Below are positions 5,969 through 14,517 of a stretch of DNA of 22,269 nucleotides, in pieces. The first letter of the stretch is position 1. Each line of letters starts with the position of its first letter. Under the pieces are notes generated by a model. That model made no database searches and was not told the DNA's origin. It worked only from the letters and a program-made list of their open reading frames with translations. The translations under genes were made by a program, and so were the position numbers. The DNA comes from Hellea balneolensis. Lineage in GTDB: Bacteria; Pseudomonadota; Alphaproteobacteria; Caulobacterales; Maricaulaceae. The stretch lies in the NCBI GenBank assembly GCA_003233025.1, contig QIKS01000210.1:1-22269 (forward strand), in the 5' to 3' direction.

Positions 5969-8233
5969 ATGGCTGAAGTAAAAAAAACAAACTTTCTATC
6001 CCGGGGCAAGCCGTTAATCTGGCTTGGGCTGGTCTGTATATATATCTTCGCCGTCCTGCCCTTAAGCGTTTTTAGCCTATATCAGAGTGAGTTAAATTTC
6101 GGGCTTGTCACACTATTGGGATATATATTTATCCTGACTTTACTTGCCGTCTTGTTTAGCTTTGCCGTTTTATGGAAACTCCCTGGAGCATGGCAAGGTA
6201 ATTTGGGTGTTTTTGCTCTTATTGTTAGCGCTTATATTTTTTATAATTTTAGCTTCACCCAATACGGCGGAAAAATTATCGACGCGGACCCGGATGTTTT
6301 TGATAAAACCCACAGTCTGATTTTCTACGCTGCGGCCTCGGCAATTGTGGGTCTTGCCGTTGTTTTTCGTAAAAAAATCCGGACGCATTTATTGCCAATT
6401 TTTTTGATTTTCATTTTTGCCAATGGCGGAAATCTACTGTTTTCCCTTGCTCAAACCTCGCCGCCGCGCACGGACAGTTCCGGGTCAACCGGATCATTTG
6501 AAAATAATTTTTTCTCGTTCTCTGATGAACGCAATATCATTCATATTGTTTTGGACGGGATGCAGGGGACATTGTTTTCGCAAATTGTTCAGGAAAATCA
6601 GGATATTTCCGCCGCTTTTCAAGGGTTTGTTCATTTCCCGGACACTCTCGCTTCAACGGATATCACCTATCTCTCCACAGCCGCGACATTGTCGGGAAAA
6701 CCGTTTTACGGCGAAGGCCTGATTAGCGATTATATGCGCGGGGTGGGCATGTCGGCTGAAAATGACGACGGCACGGACAGCCCTCTGCCGCCCTTACTTG
6801 CGGCCCTGCGTGACAATAATTTTGATTTGGATATATTGGCCGCGCCCGGCAGCGGAATGCTGGCCCGTAAACATTACCGCAATTATGATAACACGGATTT
6901 TGACGGGCCTGCTACCACCGACAAAGGGTTTGCCAAATTGCTGGATTTAACCTTGGTGCGAATATTGCCGTGGCCAGCAAAAAGATATATTTACAAAAAT
7001 GGATCCTGGCATTTTTCAAGAGAAACCAAACAAACCCCGCGGGCAAACCGGGCGGCAAATTTTTTAAGAAACTTTGGCCGGGACATTCAATTAAACAACC
7101 AAAAACCCACCTATAAATACATTCATGTTTTGACGCCGCACGGCCCCTGGACAACGGCGGCGGATTGCGTTCCCGCGCAAGCCACGAACTCAAAATCCGC
7201 TATTTACATTCAAACCGAATGTGCGCTGCGGGCTGCTATCGTCCTTTTGGAAGATATGAAATCATCAAAGGTCTTCGGCAATAGTTTAATTTTAATCCAC
7301 GGAGATCATGGTATCTGTCAATCGCAAGGCTTGCCAAATGGCGGGGCCGGAAATGAAAATTTCCCGAAATGTATCGGCAATTCCAACCCGTTATTTCTCA
7401 TCAAAAAACCAAATGCAGAACACGCCCTTTTCACAAACAACCGCCCTGCTGCCTTGACCGATATTGCGGCAACAATTTTAGACACATTGTCAATTCCCCA
7501 TCAAATTGACGGCATCAATGTCATGGGCAACGCGCCCCGCCAAAGCCGGGACCGATATTATTATCAGTTTAAACCCAACCGGGTTGAGGCGGCGCGTCTG
7601 GACCGGGTTACCCATGTTCGGCGTTTCAACGTCAGGGGCAGCATGTTAGCAGCAAAATCCTGGCTGCCGCCTCTTGACCAAGACCATAGCATTGAAGAAG
7701 AGCAGTTGAAACATGGAGGTGTTTTGAAGATAGATCAATGGGGCCAGTCGGGCAGCAGTATCTGGGTCGTCACAAAGGGGGCGCCGCCAAAACGACATAT
7801 GTATCTTGTCATTGAGGGCAAAAAAACGCTCATATCAATTTCTAAAAACACATTTACCTTTCCCGTTCCAAACCTGTTTCCAGACACTGATATTGCGCTG
7901 ATTGATCCTGTGCGGTTGATGAAACAGAAACTAAATTTTAAATCAAATATTTTTGATGATATCACCCTTGCTTCTTTAACCGAGGGCACAATCATAACCA
8001 TTGAGAGAAAAGGCCGCTCTGGCTCCAGCATTTGGGTTGTGTGGTCAGAAGAAGGAAACCCGGCCTCGCAAAACATGTATGTTGAAAGTGACGGTAAACG
8101 CTATTCCCTCACATTGGCGAAATCGCACTTTACCTTTCGCACGCCAGAAAGTTTTGCCAGCAAACCGCTATATCTCATAGACCCGGACAAATTGATCAAG
8201 CAGGAAATTAAATTCACGCTCACAAATAATTAG
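5969..8233 (+). CDS. Membrane-anchored sulfatase / phosphoglycerol-transferase-like protein
   Basis: About five hydrophobic segments fill the first 170 residues. A large alkaline-phosphatase-superfamily domain follows. Visible features are IIHIVLDGM (metal-binding Asp, near residue 196), a candidate nucleophile Thr in TYLSTAATLSG near 233, and the metal-binding HGDHG near 444. The layout resembles LtaS/OpgB-type enzymes that move polar head groups onto envelope polymers from the outer face of the inner membrane. There is no Cys/Ser-x-Pro-x-Arg sulfatase signature. The C-terminus has two copies of a roughly 80-residue unit (SGSSIWVV, HFTF/NTFTF and LIDP in each). The start is uncertain: ATG 5969 gives MAEVKKTNFLSRG just before the first membrane segment, while ATG 5936 and 5900 are also in frame; no ribosome binding site decides. 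It leads the block running to 10674. The substrate is unknown. Confidence 0.82.
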   Translation: MAEVKKTNFLSRGKPLIWLGLVCIYIFAVLPLSVFSLYQSELNFGLVTLLGYIFILTLLAVLFSFAVLWKLPGAWQGNLGVFALIVSAYIFYNFSFTQYGGKIIDADPDVFDKTHSLIFYAAASAIVGLAVVFRKKIRTHLLPIFLIFIFANGGNLLFSLAQTSPPRTDSSGSTGSFENNFFSFSDERNIIHIVLDGMQGTLFSQIVQENQDISAAFQGFVHFPDTLASTDITYLSTAATLSGKPFYGEGLISDYMRGVGMSAENDDGTDSPLPPLLAALRDNNFDLDILAAPGSGMLARKHYRNYDNTDFDGPATTDKGFAKLLDLTLVRILPWPAKRYIYKNGSWHFSRETKQTPRANRAANFLRNFGRDIQLNNQKPTYKYIHVLTPHGPWTTAADCVPAQATNSKSAIYIQTECALRAAIVLLEDMKSSKVFGNSLILIHGDHGICQSQGLPNGGAGNENFPKCIGNSNPLFLIKKPNAEHALFTNNRPAALTDIAATILDTLSIPHQIDGINVMGNAPRQSRDRYYYQFKPNRVEAARLDRVTHVRRFNVRGSMLAAKSWLPPLDQDHSIEEEQLKHGGVLKIDQWGQSGSSIWVVTKGAPPKRHMYLVIEGKKTLISISKNTFTFPVPNLFPDTDIALIDPVRLMKQKLNFKSNIFDDITLASLTEGTIITIERKGRSGSSIWVVWSEEGNPASQNMYVESDGKRYSLTLAKSHFTFRTPESFASKPLYLIDPDKLIKQEIKFTLTNN

Positions 8234-8344
8234 GGTGACATTTTGAAATAAACTTGTCATAAATCCGTGCTTCATTCAGTTGGTTATATTTGCAATGTAT
8301 GAAATGTGGGGCAGTTAAGTTTTATTTTCATCCAGGGGGGAAAA

Positions 8345-8587
8345 ATGAATTTTGTTCAGTGGTGTACCGCGAGGGTTTTGCCTGTCGTTTCGCTTGTTGT
8401 TGTCGTGTCTTTATTGACGCCTTTAACGGCACATGCCTATGTTGACCCGGGGTCGGGCAGTGTAATTGTCACGACGATCCTCGGAGTTCTTGCAGCGATT
8501 GGGTATACCTTTCGCAAGTATTTTTATAAATTAAAACGTATGATTTTTGGTAAAAAATCTGAAGACAATACCGAAGACGGTGAGTAA
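8345..8587 (+). CDS. Small exported or membrane protein with YVDPGSGS motif
   Basis: The 80-residue product has a signal-like N-terminus (MNFVQWCTARVLPVVSLVVV to AHA), a motif AYVDPGSGSVIVTT, one further hydrophobic segment (ILGVLAAIGYTF) and a basic tail (RKYFYKLKRMIFGKK) ending in acidic residues. A strong GGGGGG purine element four bases upstream supports the ATG at 8345. Similar small YxDPGxGS proteins occur near envelope polysaccharide and sulfatase genes, from memory of gene neighbourhoods; no function is established. The stop is two bases before the GTG of the methyltransferase, so the two are probably translationally coupled. Confidence 0.75.
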   Translation: MNFVQWCTARVLPVVSLVVVVSLLTPLTAHAYVDPGSGSVIVTTILGVLAAIGYTFRKYFYKLKRMIFGKKSEDNTEDGE

Positions 8588-8589
8588 GC

Positions 8590-10013
8590 GTGGGCAAAAA
8601 ACCCCCAAGCCAATCCAGGATCTTTTCGAGACCCCCTCAACAGAGTTTACGAAGTTCGCTCACAGACACGCGGCGAGACAACACGTATCTTGCGCGGCCT
8701 TGATGCCGCCGGGCTTGCCAATTATAAAAAATTATCGAGCACACAGTTTTTCCAAAAATTTCTGGAGACCCGCCGCGTCATTCCGACGAAAATACGCACC
8801 GCCCGTGACCGTGATGCCAAAGCCATTATGACCGATGGCTGGGCGGGTGTGCTGGAGCATGAAACCGTTCCCTTTGTCAGCTATCCTTATGAATGGAGTT
8901 TTTCAATGCTGAAAGATGCGGCGCTTTTGCATTTGCATCTGATCGAGAAAAGGATGGACGCTCAAGGACGCGACACCTTTCAACATTCAGTGGTTCGGCC
9001 CCAAACCGATTTTCATTGATATTCCCTCATTTGAACCCCGAAAAAAAGGAGCGCCCTGGCTTGGATATCGGCAGTTTTGCTCTTTGTTTCTCACGCCTCT
9101 AATGTTGCGCGCCCATCTTGGCATCGACCATCTGCCTTTAATGCGCTCCTATATTGACGGCATTGCACCAACGGAAGCGCTAAAGTTTTTCCCAGGCCTG
9201 CGACGGCTAAAAAAAGGGGTTCTGAGCCATATTGTCTTGCCGGCCAAAGTTGAAGGCGCCATTTTAAAAGCTGAACGGGACGCTGCTCAAGCGAAGCGAC
9301 GAACCGCCGGCAAACAGTCAGACGCCATGGTGATCGGGCTTGTTCAAAGCCTGATCCGCCTGGTCAGGAAATTGACCATAAAGATCGACCACACGGATTG
9401 GTCTCAATATGACAAAACCCACTCTTATGAGGACCTTGATTTTGAAGCAAAAAAACAATTTGTGCAAAAACAAGTTTCTCTCTCCAAACGCGATCATGTG
9501 TGGGATATTGGCTGTAATACGGGAACGTTTTCCAAAATCGCCAGCCCGTTTTGCCAACAAGTTATTGCGCTTGACGGCGACCACAATGCGGTCGAGCAAT
9601 TATATAGGCGTGAAAAGAAAACCAAAGGATCAAATATATTACCTTTGGTGATGAATTTATCCAATATTTCTCCCAATCAAGGTTGGGCCGGGCGCGAGCG
9701 CCAAGCCTTTGATAACCGCAAAAAACCTGATCTGGTACTTTGTCTGGCCTTGATCCACCATATTCGCATGTCGGCAAATATTCCCAACGCCCTTTTCTTG
9801 AAATGGCTTCGGTCACTGGACGCGGATGTGGTTTTAGAATTTGTTACGCGCAAGGACGAGATGGTGATCAAATTATTGACCAACAAATCCGAACAATATG
9901 CGGATTACACCCTTGAACAATTTATCAGCGAAACCCGGCAATATTTTAATATTAAAGACCGGGCACCCCTTAAGGACGGTCGGCGGGAAATTTTTTACCT
10001 GACACCAAAATAG
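8590..10013 (+). pseudogene. SAM-dependent methyltransferase, frame broken twice
   Basis: One methyltransferase is spread over three frames. GTG 8590 starts MGKK; the frame carrying NPGSFRDPLNRVYEV, then RGLDAAGLANYKKL to YPYEWSFSMLKDAALLHL, is one base off; the frame with LKDATPFNIQW and IFIDIPSF to the stop at 10013 is one more base off. Removing one base from the A6/C5 tract at 8596-8606 and one A from 8948-8951 restores one protein of about 470 residues, including the junction EKGWTLKDATPFNIQW. The C-terminal part has SAM motif I as WDIGCNTGTFS, then ALDGDHNAVEQ and LCLALIHHI. The family is known next to envelope or secretion genes, but the substrate is unknown. It sits between the small exported protein and the YidC-like gene with gaps of two bases or fewer. 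It may be a true pseudogene, a phase-variable gene, or intact with sequence errors. Confidence 0.83.
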
Positions 10014-10014
10014 C

Positions 10015-10674
10015 GTGGATATTTTTAAAACAGTTCTGTCCCCAATCGTCTGGCTGATGGGCTATGTCTTTGATCTTTATGTTGGGCTTACAGGGTCTGA
10101 GGGCGTATCTATTATTTTGCTTAGTTTTACCTTTGCCGCCCTATTATTGCCGTTTCGCAAATATGCCCAGACCATAGAATTGCGGATTTCAAAAAAAATG
10201 AAAACCGTCAATGAAGCGGTTAAAGCATTAAAGGTTCAGGGCGGGCTTCGGGGCGAAAAACTGTTTCTCGCGACGGAAAAAATATACAAAGACCATAATT
10301 ATCACCCGATCCACGGCGTTGGTATCGGGTTTGGCTTTTTCGTAATGCTGCCAGTGCTGATTTCGGCAATATTCTTGCTGACAGACAATGCAGGTCTTGA
10401 AGGGCAGAGCTTTTTGTTCATCCAAAACCTCGCCGCCCCAGATAAATTAATCGGCCCCGTCAATGTTTTGCCGATTTTGATGGCAACGGTTACATTTCTT
10501 GATGCCAAGATAAGATTTAAAAATGACCAGCAAAGCCAAAGGCGGTTTTTCGTGATCTCTGCGGTTTTGTTCGTGCTGGTTTACAACCTGCCTGCCGGTT
10601 TGGTCTTGTACTGGATTGGCAGCAATATGTTTTCCATGGCTCACGCCTGGATAAAGCCAATGTCACAAAGTTAA
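10015..10674 (+). CDS. YidC/Oxa1-like membrane protein, divergent
   Basis: This 219-residue protein keeps the five-segment core of YidC/Oxa1 without the large periplasmic domain of proteobacterial YidC. An opening FKTVLSPIVWLMGYVFDLYV segment is followed by GVSIILLSFTFAALLLPFRK, a charged Lys-rich coiled region (RISKKMKTVNEAVKAL), then GFFVMLPVLISAIFLL, NVLPILMATVTFL and VLFVLVYNLPAGLVLYWIGSN. The last segment, with NLPAGLVLYW, is the family hallmark. The Arg normally found five residues before the Pro of the first core helix is Ala41 here. The GTG start lies one base after the methyltransferase stop, with no ribosome binding site, so translation is probably coupled. It is unlikely to be the housekeeping insertase; a role in assembling the product of this block is an inference. 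Confidence 0.85.
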   Translation: MDIFKTVLSPIVWLMGYVFDLYVGLTGSEGVSIILLSFTFAALLLPFRKYAQTIELRISKKMKTVNEAVKALKVQGGLRGEKLFLATEKIYKDHNYHPIHGVGIGFGFFVMLPVLISAIFLLTDNAGLEGQSFLFIQNLAAPDKLIGPVNVLPILMATVTFLDAKIRFKNDQQSQRRFFVISAVLFVLVYNLPAGLVLYWIGSNMFSMAHAWIKPMSQS

Positions 10675-10707
10675 ACCCCGTAAACTCCTGATTTAACCGA
10701 AGAAAAT

Positions 10708-10784
<77 letters not shown>

Positions 10785-10895
10785 TGATGGTTTATGCACC
10801 GCCTATAGAGATATCTTAAGGCTTTGCCAAGCGCAATCATCTGGTTTATGGATGTTGGAGAAAAATGTATAATCAGGCTTTTTAAAAGGAATGGC

Positions 10896-11834
10896 GTGGG
10901 CAATGTGAAACTTCTACTGAGCTTGGTTTGTGCTTTGTTGTTAAGCGCCTGTCAGGGTGATGACAGTGTGGCGGATAAGATTGATGATGCGCGCAGCCGC
11001 AATGACGGCCCGGCGCTTTGGAAGGTTACCGACCATAACAGTACACTTTATTTGTTCGGAACCGTGCATCTTTTGCCAGAAGGTTTGAACTGGCAACGGC
11101 GCGACATGCGCGCGGCATTTGACGAGGTGGGCACGGTATTTTTTGAAATACCGGACGACGGAAAAGCTGCGCTTGATGCCAGTATCTACCAACGCCAATA
11201 CGGGGTTTATGAGAGCGGAAAACGCCTCTCTGACCACCTGGACGCTATCAATTACAAACGGCTGACAGCGGCGGCTTACAATGTCAATGTGCCGCCCCAG
11301 CAGTTAGAATTGTTCAAGCCGTGGCTGGTGGCGGATCTGCTGTCTATTGCCGCGGCCGAACAGGCCGGGCTTAAGGCCGCCCATTCCGCCGACAGCCATT
11401 TGCGCGCCAAAGCAAAGGCGGCCCGAAAATCGATCAAATATCTGGACGATATGCGCAGCTATATCGAGGCCGTGGCCTTACAGCCCGATTGGGTGCAATT
11501 GCAATCTTTAGAACAGACCATCACCAATTTCGGCGACGTGGCAACAGATATCCGAAAGGTCAACGCCGCATGGCTTGTCGGCAATATAGAGCTTTTGGAG
11601 CGTGATTTGATAATGCCTGTAAAGGCAAATTTCCCGCAAATGTATGATGCTTTATTTGCCGATAGAAACAAAAAATGGAGCCGGACACTGGACGGGTTTT
11701 TGCAAGGTGATAGCAATGCCATGGCGGTTATCGGCATTGGACATATGATCGGTGAAGACAGCTTAATCGTCCAGCTTAAAGAACTGGGATATGAAACCCG
11801 GCGTGTGCGCCGTTATGACCTGCCAAACAATTAG
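10896..11834 (+). CDS. TraB/GumN family lipoprotein (first of tandem pair)
   Basis: The product begins MGNVKLLLSLVCALLLSAC, a lipoprotein signal with lipobox LSAC (Cys19), so the mature protein should be membrane-anchored in the periplasm. The TraB/GumN family (related to TIKI metalloproteases) is shown by LWKVTDHNSTLYLFGTVHLL near residue 45, a conserved acidic residue in VFFEIPDD and AVIGIGHMIGEDSL near the C-terminus. GTG 10896 is chosen because AAAAGGA ends five bases upstream; a GTG at 10905 is also possible, while an upstream extension would destroy the signal. It is 312 residues, exactly the length of the next gene, which starts eight bases after its stop. Confidence 0.85.
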   Translation: MGNVKLLLSLVCALLLSACQGDDSVADKIDDARSRNDGPALWKVTDHNSTLYLFGTVHLLPEGLNWQRRDMRAAFDEVGTVFFEIPDDGKAALDASIYQRQYGVYESGKRLSDHLDAINYKRLTAAAYNVNVPPQQLELFKPWLVADLLSIAAAEQAGLKAAHSADSHLRAKAKAARKSIKYLDDMRSYIEAVALQPDWVQLQSLEQTITNFGDVATDIRKVNAAWLVGNIELLERDLIMPVKANFPQMYDALFADRNKKWSRTLDGFLQGDSNAMAVIGIGHMIGEDSLIVQLKELGYETRRVRRYDLPNN

Positions 11835-11842
11835 AGGCTTTT

Positions 11843-12781
11843 ATGAACACTTTATTCCTTCGATTTTTCGCCCTTGTTTTCGCCCTCGCCGGTTTCGCCT
11901 TCAGCGGCTGTGCGGACGAGAAACTGCAAAAACCAAGCCTGACAACAAATACCCAGGCGGACCCTGACAATACCGGCCCGGCCCTTTGGATGCTTAAGGA
12001 CGCAGACACAACCATATATCTGTTTGGCACCGTCCACATTTTAAAGCCGGGGACAAAATGGCAATCCGAAACATTTACCAATGCATTTGCAGCCAGCGAC
12101 ATCCTCTACCAAGAAACCAATATAGACGACGCAGCCATGCAGCGCCTTGCACAAATCCTACCAAGGCTGGCGTTCTATTCAGACGGGCAAACCTTGCGCG
12201 GCATTTTGAACGCCGAGGATAAAACCTCTGTGGTTAAATTGGCGAATAAATTAGGCCTCCCCTTGGCAACCTTAGACAGTCTGAAACCCTGGTTTGCTTC
12301 CATAAGTCTGTCGCAAATGCATCTTGTTAGAAACGGTTACCGAACCGACAGCGGTGTTGAAAGAGTTCTGAGCAAGCTGGCCAAAGAACAAGACAAGCCT
12401 TTGCGCTACCTTGAAACCGGCGAACAACAATTACATTTCTTGGCCGACCTTCCCCAAGATAGCCAAATTTCGTTTCTGGTGACAACGGCAAAAAGTATAG
12501 AGGAACAGCCCGAAATGCTCGACCACATGGTCGCAAGCTGGGCCAAGGGAGATATGTCAGTGATTGCCGCCCTTTTGAGCGATGCCAGCAATCTGGGCGA
12601 CGCCCATGTTTACGACACTCTATTGGTCAACCGCAATCAGGTATGGAGCCGCGAAATTATCGATCTGATGGAACGCGAAGCCGGCACCTTCATGTTCGCC
12701 GTCGGCGCCGCCCATTTGGCTGGCGGTGACAGTGTTATTACAATGCTCACCCAAGAAGGTAAATTGGTCACCCGTCAATAA
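11843..12781 (+). CDS. TraB/GumN family lipoprotein (second of tandem pair)
   Basis: The 312-residue product opens with a lipoprotein signal (MNTLFLRFFALVFALAGFAF then SGC). It keeps the TraB/GumN hallmarks: LWMLKDADTTIYLFGTVHIL, an acidic residue in LYQETNID and a C-terminal FAVGAAHLAGGDSVI. Clear similarity to the preceding gene along the whole length shows a tandem duplication, although the sequences have diverged considerably between motifs. The pair is probably co-transcribed. Family members are predicted periplasmic metal-dependent hydrolases; the substrate is unknown. The gene is convergent with rplS. Confidence 0.87.
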   Translation: MNTLFLRFFALVFALAGFAFSGCADEKLQKPSLTTNTQADPDNTGPALWMLKDADTTIYLFGTVHILKPGTKWQSETFTNAFAASDILYQETNIDDAAMQRLAQILPRLAFYSDGQTLRGILNAEDKTSVVKLANKLGLPLATLDSLKPWFASISLSQMHLVRNGYRTDSGVERVLSKLAKEQDKPLRYLETGEQQLHFLADLPQDSQISFLVTTAKSIEEQPEMLDHMVASWAKGDMSVIAALLSDASNLGDAHVYDTLLVNRNQVWSREIIDLMEREAGTFMFAVGAAHLAGGDSVITMLTQEGKLVTRQ

Positions 12782-12798
12782 GAAACGGGCAATGCCTC

Positions 12799-12810
12799 GG
12801 CCCAAGGGCC
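12799..12810. terminator. Small hairpin between convergent gumN-like gene and rplS
   Basis: GGCCC-AA-GGGCC (12799-12810) lies in the 31-base gap between two convergent stop codons. The T-rich plus-strand sequence beyond it (from about 12811) could allow termination of the lipoprotein transcript, but the loop is only two bases. Confidence 0.3.
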
Positions 12811-12812
12811 TG

Positions 12813-13214
12813 TTACTTCTTCTTTTTACCGCGTGTCTGGTCGATACCGCGTCCTGTGACGCGCTCGGCGATGCGGGCGGATTTGCCGCGCAATTCACGT
12901 AGGTAATAAAGCTTGGCGCGGCGAACCTTGCCTTTACGCTTGATGATAATTTCTTCAACCAAAGGCGAATAGACCGGGAAAACCCGCTCAACACCTTCGC
13001 CGTAGGAAATCTTGCGCACGGTGAAACTTTCATTAAGACCAGGGCCAGAGCGGGAAATACACACGCCTTCAAAAGCCTGCAAACGCTCGCGGGCGCCTTC
13101 TTTAATTTTCACTTGCACAATCAAAGTATCACCAGCGGAAAAATCAGGAATGACCTTCCCGGATTCCAACAGGCGCTTTGCTTCGTTTTTTTCAAGTTTC
13201 TCAATCACATTCAT
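12813..13214 (-). CDS. rplS: 50S ribosomal protein L19
   Basis: The product [16 protein letters not shown] with [40 protein letters not shown] and [16 protein letters not shown] is L19, which sits at the 30S-50S interface. AAGGAG seven bases upstream fixes the start at 13214; a longer reading would begin inside trmD. It has a basic C-terminal tail ending GKKKK. The trmD stop lies four bases upstream, so the ribosome binding site is inside the end of trmD and the genes are coupled. Confidence 0.96.
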   Translation of the reverse strand: MNVIEKLEKNEAKRLLESGKVIPDFSAGDTLIVQVKIKEGARERLQAFEGVCISRSGPGLNESFTVRKISYGEGVERVFPVYSPLVEEIIIKRKGKVRRAKLYYLRELRGKSARIAERVTGRGIDQTRGKKKK

Positions 13215-13218
13215 CGTC

Positions 13219-13956
13219 TTACTCCTTCTTGCCATCTCCCCCTTTGCGCTCCTGATAGGAGGCCCAAAGATCGGGGCGGCGTTTTCTTGTTATCTCTTCC
13301 ATTTGTGCCTGACGCCAATCCGCTATGCGCTTATGGTCGCCTGACAATAAAACCTCCGGGATATCTTGGCCTTCCCACTGCCTTGGCTTGGCATAAAGCG
13401 GGTATTCCAAAAGCCCAGTTTCAAAACTCTCTTCCGTGGCCGATGTCTCGCTGCCTAATACGCCGGGCAGCAGACGAACGCAAGCTTCGATTAACGCTTG
13501 CGCTGCCACTTCTCCGCCAGCGAGAACAAAATCCCCCAGCGATATTTCTTCCATATTGCGCGCTTCAATGACCCGTTCATCAAGTCCTTCAAAGCGTCCG
13601 CAAAACACGGTAACCCCGGGCCCTTGGGCCAGCTCTCGCACGCGTTTTTGCGTCAGAGGCCGCCCGCGCGGGGTTAAATATATCAGCGGTCGCGGCTCTC
13701 CTTCTTCGGTTCGCGCCACACTGTCTATTGCGCTTGCCGCGATATCGGGCGTCAAGACCATACCTGGCCCCCCGCCCGCAGGGTTTGCGTCAACAGAACG
13801 GTGCTTATTAACGGAAAAATCACGAATGTCTATAGCTTCCAAGCCCCATTTTTCATCTTTTAAGGCCGTTCCAATCACCGACGCAGCCAAAACACCGGGA
13901 AAGGCATTTGGAAACAGGGTCAATACGGTTGCTTTCCATGTCGCACTCAAAGTCAT
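13219..13956 (-). CDS. trmD: tRNA (guanine-N1)-methyltransferase TrmD
   Basis: TrmD methylates G37 next to the anticodon of tRNAs and so prevents frameshifting. The 245-residue product has the SPOUT features: [13 protein letters not shown] at the start, IRDF then GGGPGMVL near 62, [15 protein letters not shown], and the knot motif [14 protein letters not shown] followed by RLLPGVLG. The C-terminus has [14 protein letters not shown], typical of the family. It lies 42 bases after rimM and immediately before rplS, keeping the classic rimM-trmD-rplS order. Confidence 0.96.
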   Translation of the reverse strand: MTLSATWKATVLTLFPNAFPGVLAASVIGTALKDEKWGLEAIDIRDFSVNKHRSVDANPAGGGPGMVLTPDIAASAIDSVARTEEGEPRPLIYLTPRGRPLTQKRVRELAQGPGVTVFCGRFEGLDERVIEARNMEEISLGDFVLAGGEVAAQALIEACVRLLPGVLGSETSATEESFETGLLEYPLYAKPRQWEGQDIPEVLLSGDHKRIADWRQAQMEEITRKRRPDLWASYQERKGGDGKKE

Positions 13957-13998
13957 GGGAGGGGTTTACACGATTTTCTCAGGGTTTCAAACGCTGTC

Positions 13999-14517
13999 TC
14001 ATTCTTTGGCAATCACCACCTCTTCGATAAAAATCACCACCCTGCCCGCATTTATATCGACAATCGGCACGGTTTTCTTGTTAAAAGCGTGGAAAAAATT
14101 CGCGGTTTTGTCCGTCCCGGAAATTTCCAACATAGTGCCTGCGCCAAAATCATGAACGGCCATGACCTCGCCCATGCGCTTGCCGTCCGTGGTTTTGACC
14201 GCCAGCCCGATCAAGTCTTCAAAATAAAACTCGTCCGTCTCCGGCGCCGGCAAATCGGTGCGCCGCACATAAAGCTTGGTGTTTTTTAACCCGTCCGCCT
14301 GCTCCGGTGTCTCGATACCTTGGCAAACCGCTGCAAATGCATTTTTGACGGGCCGAAAGGACACCACTTTGAGCAAAACCTCCCCGTCCGCTCTACGCAA
14401 AGGGCCGTAGCTAAAGCAATCCTGCGCCTGGTCGGTGAAGGATTTAACCCGCACCTCGCCCCGGACACCAAATGCGCCAGCACATAGAGCAATGCAGATG
14501 AGGGGGGGGGTAGTCAT
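13999..14517 (-). CDS. rimM: Ribosome maturation factor RimM
   Basis: RimM helps assemble the 30S head domain. The 172-residue protein has the N-terminal CAGAFGVRGEVRVKSFTD motif and a C-terminal PRC-barrel with EFYFEDLIGLAV, GEVMAVHDFGAGTMLEI and the closing PIVDINAGRVVI. Its ATG overlaps the stop of the DUF559 gene as ATGA. Codons 3 to 6 contain nine consecutive Cs (plus-strand Gs at 14502-14510), so gain or loss of one base there would abolish the protein. As written the frame is intact. Confidence 0.94.
   Translation of the reverse strand: MTTPPLICIALCAGAFGVRGEVRVKSFTDQAQDCFSYGPLRRADGEVLLKVVSFRPVKNAFAAVCQGIETPEQADGLKNTKLYVRRTDLPAPETDEFYFEDLIGLAVKTTDGKRMGEVMAVHDFGAGTMLEISGTDKTANFFHAFNKKTVPIVDINAGRVVIFIEEVVIAKE

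Noticed and set aside
8547..8831. Separate small gene overlapping the methyltransferase start
   Set aside because: It is an off-frame shadow of the frameshifted methyltransferase; the conserved motifs are in the other frames.
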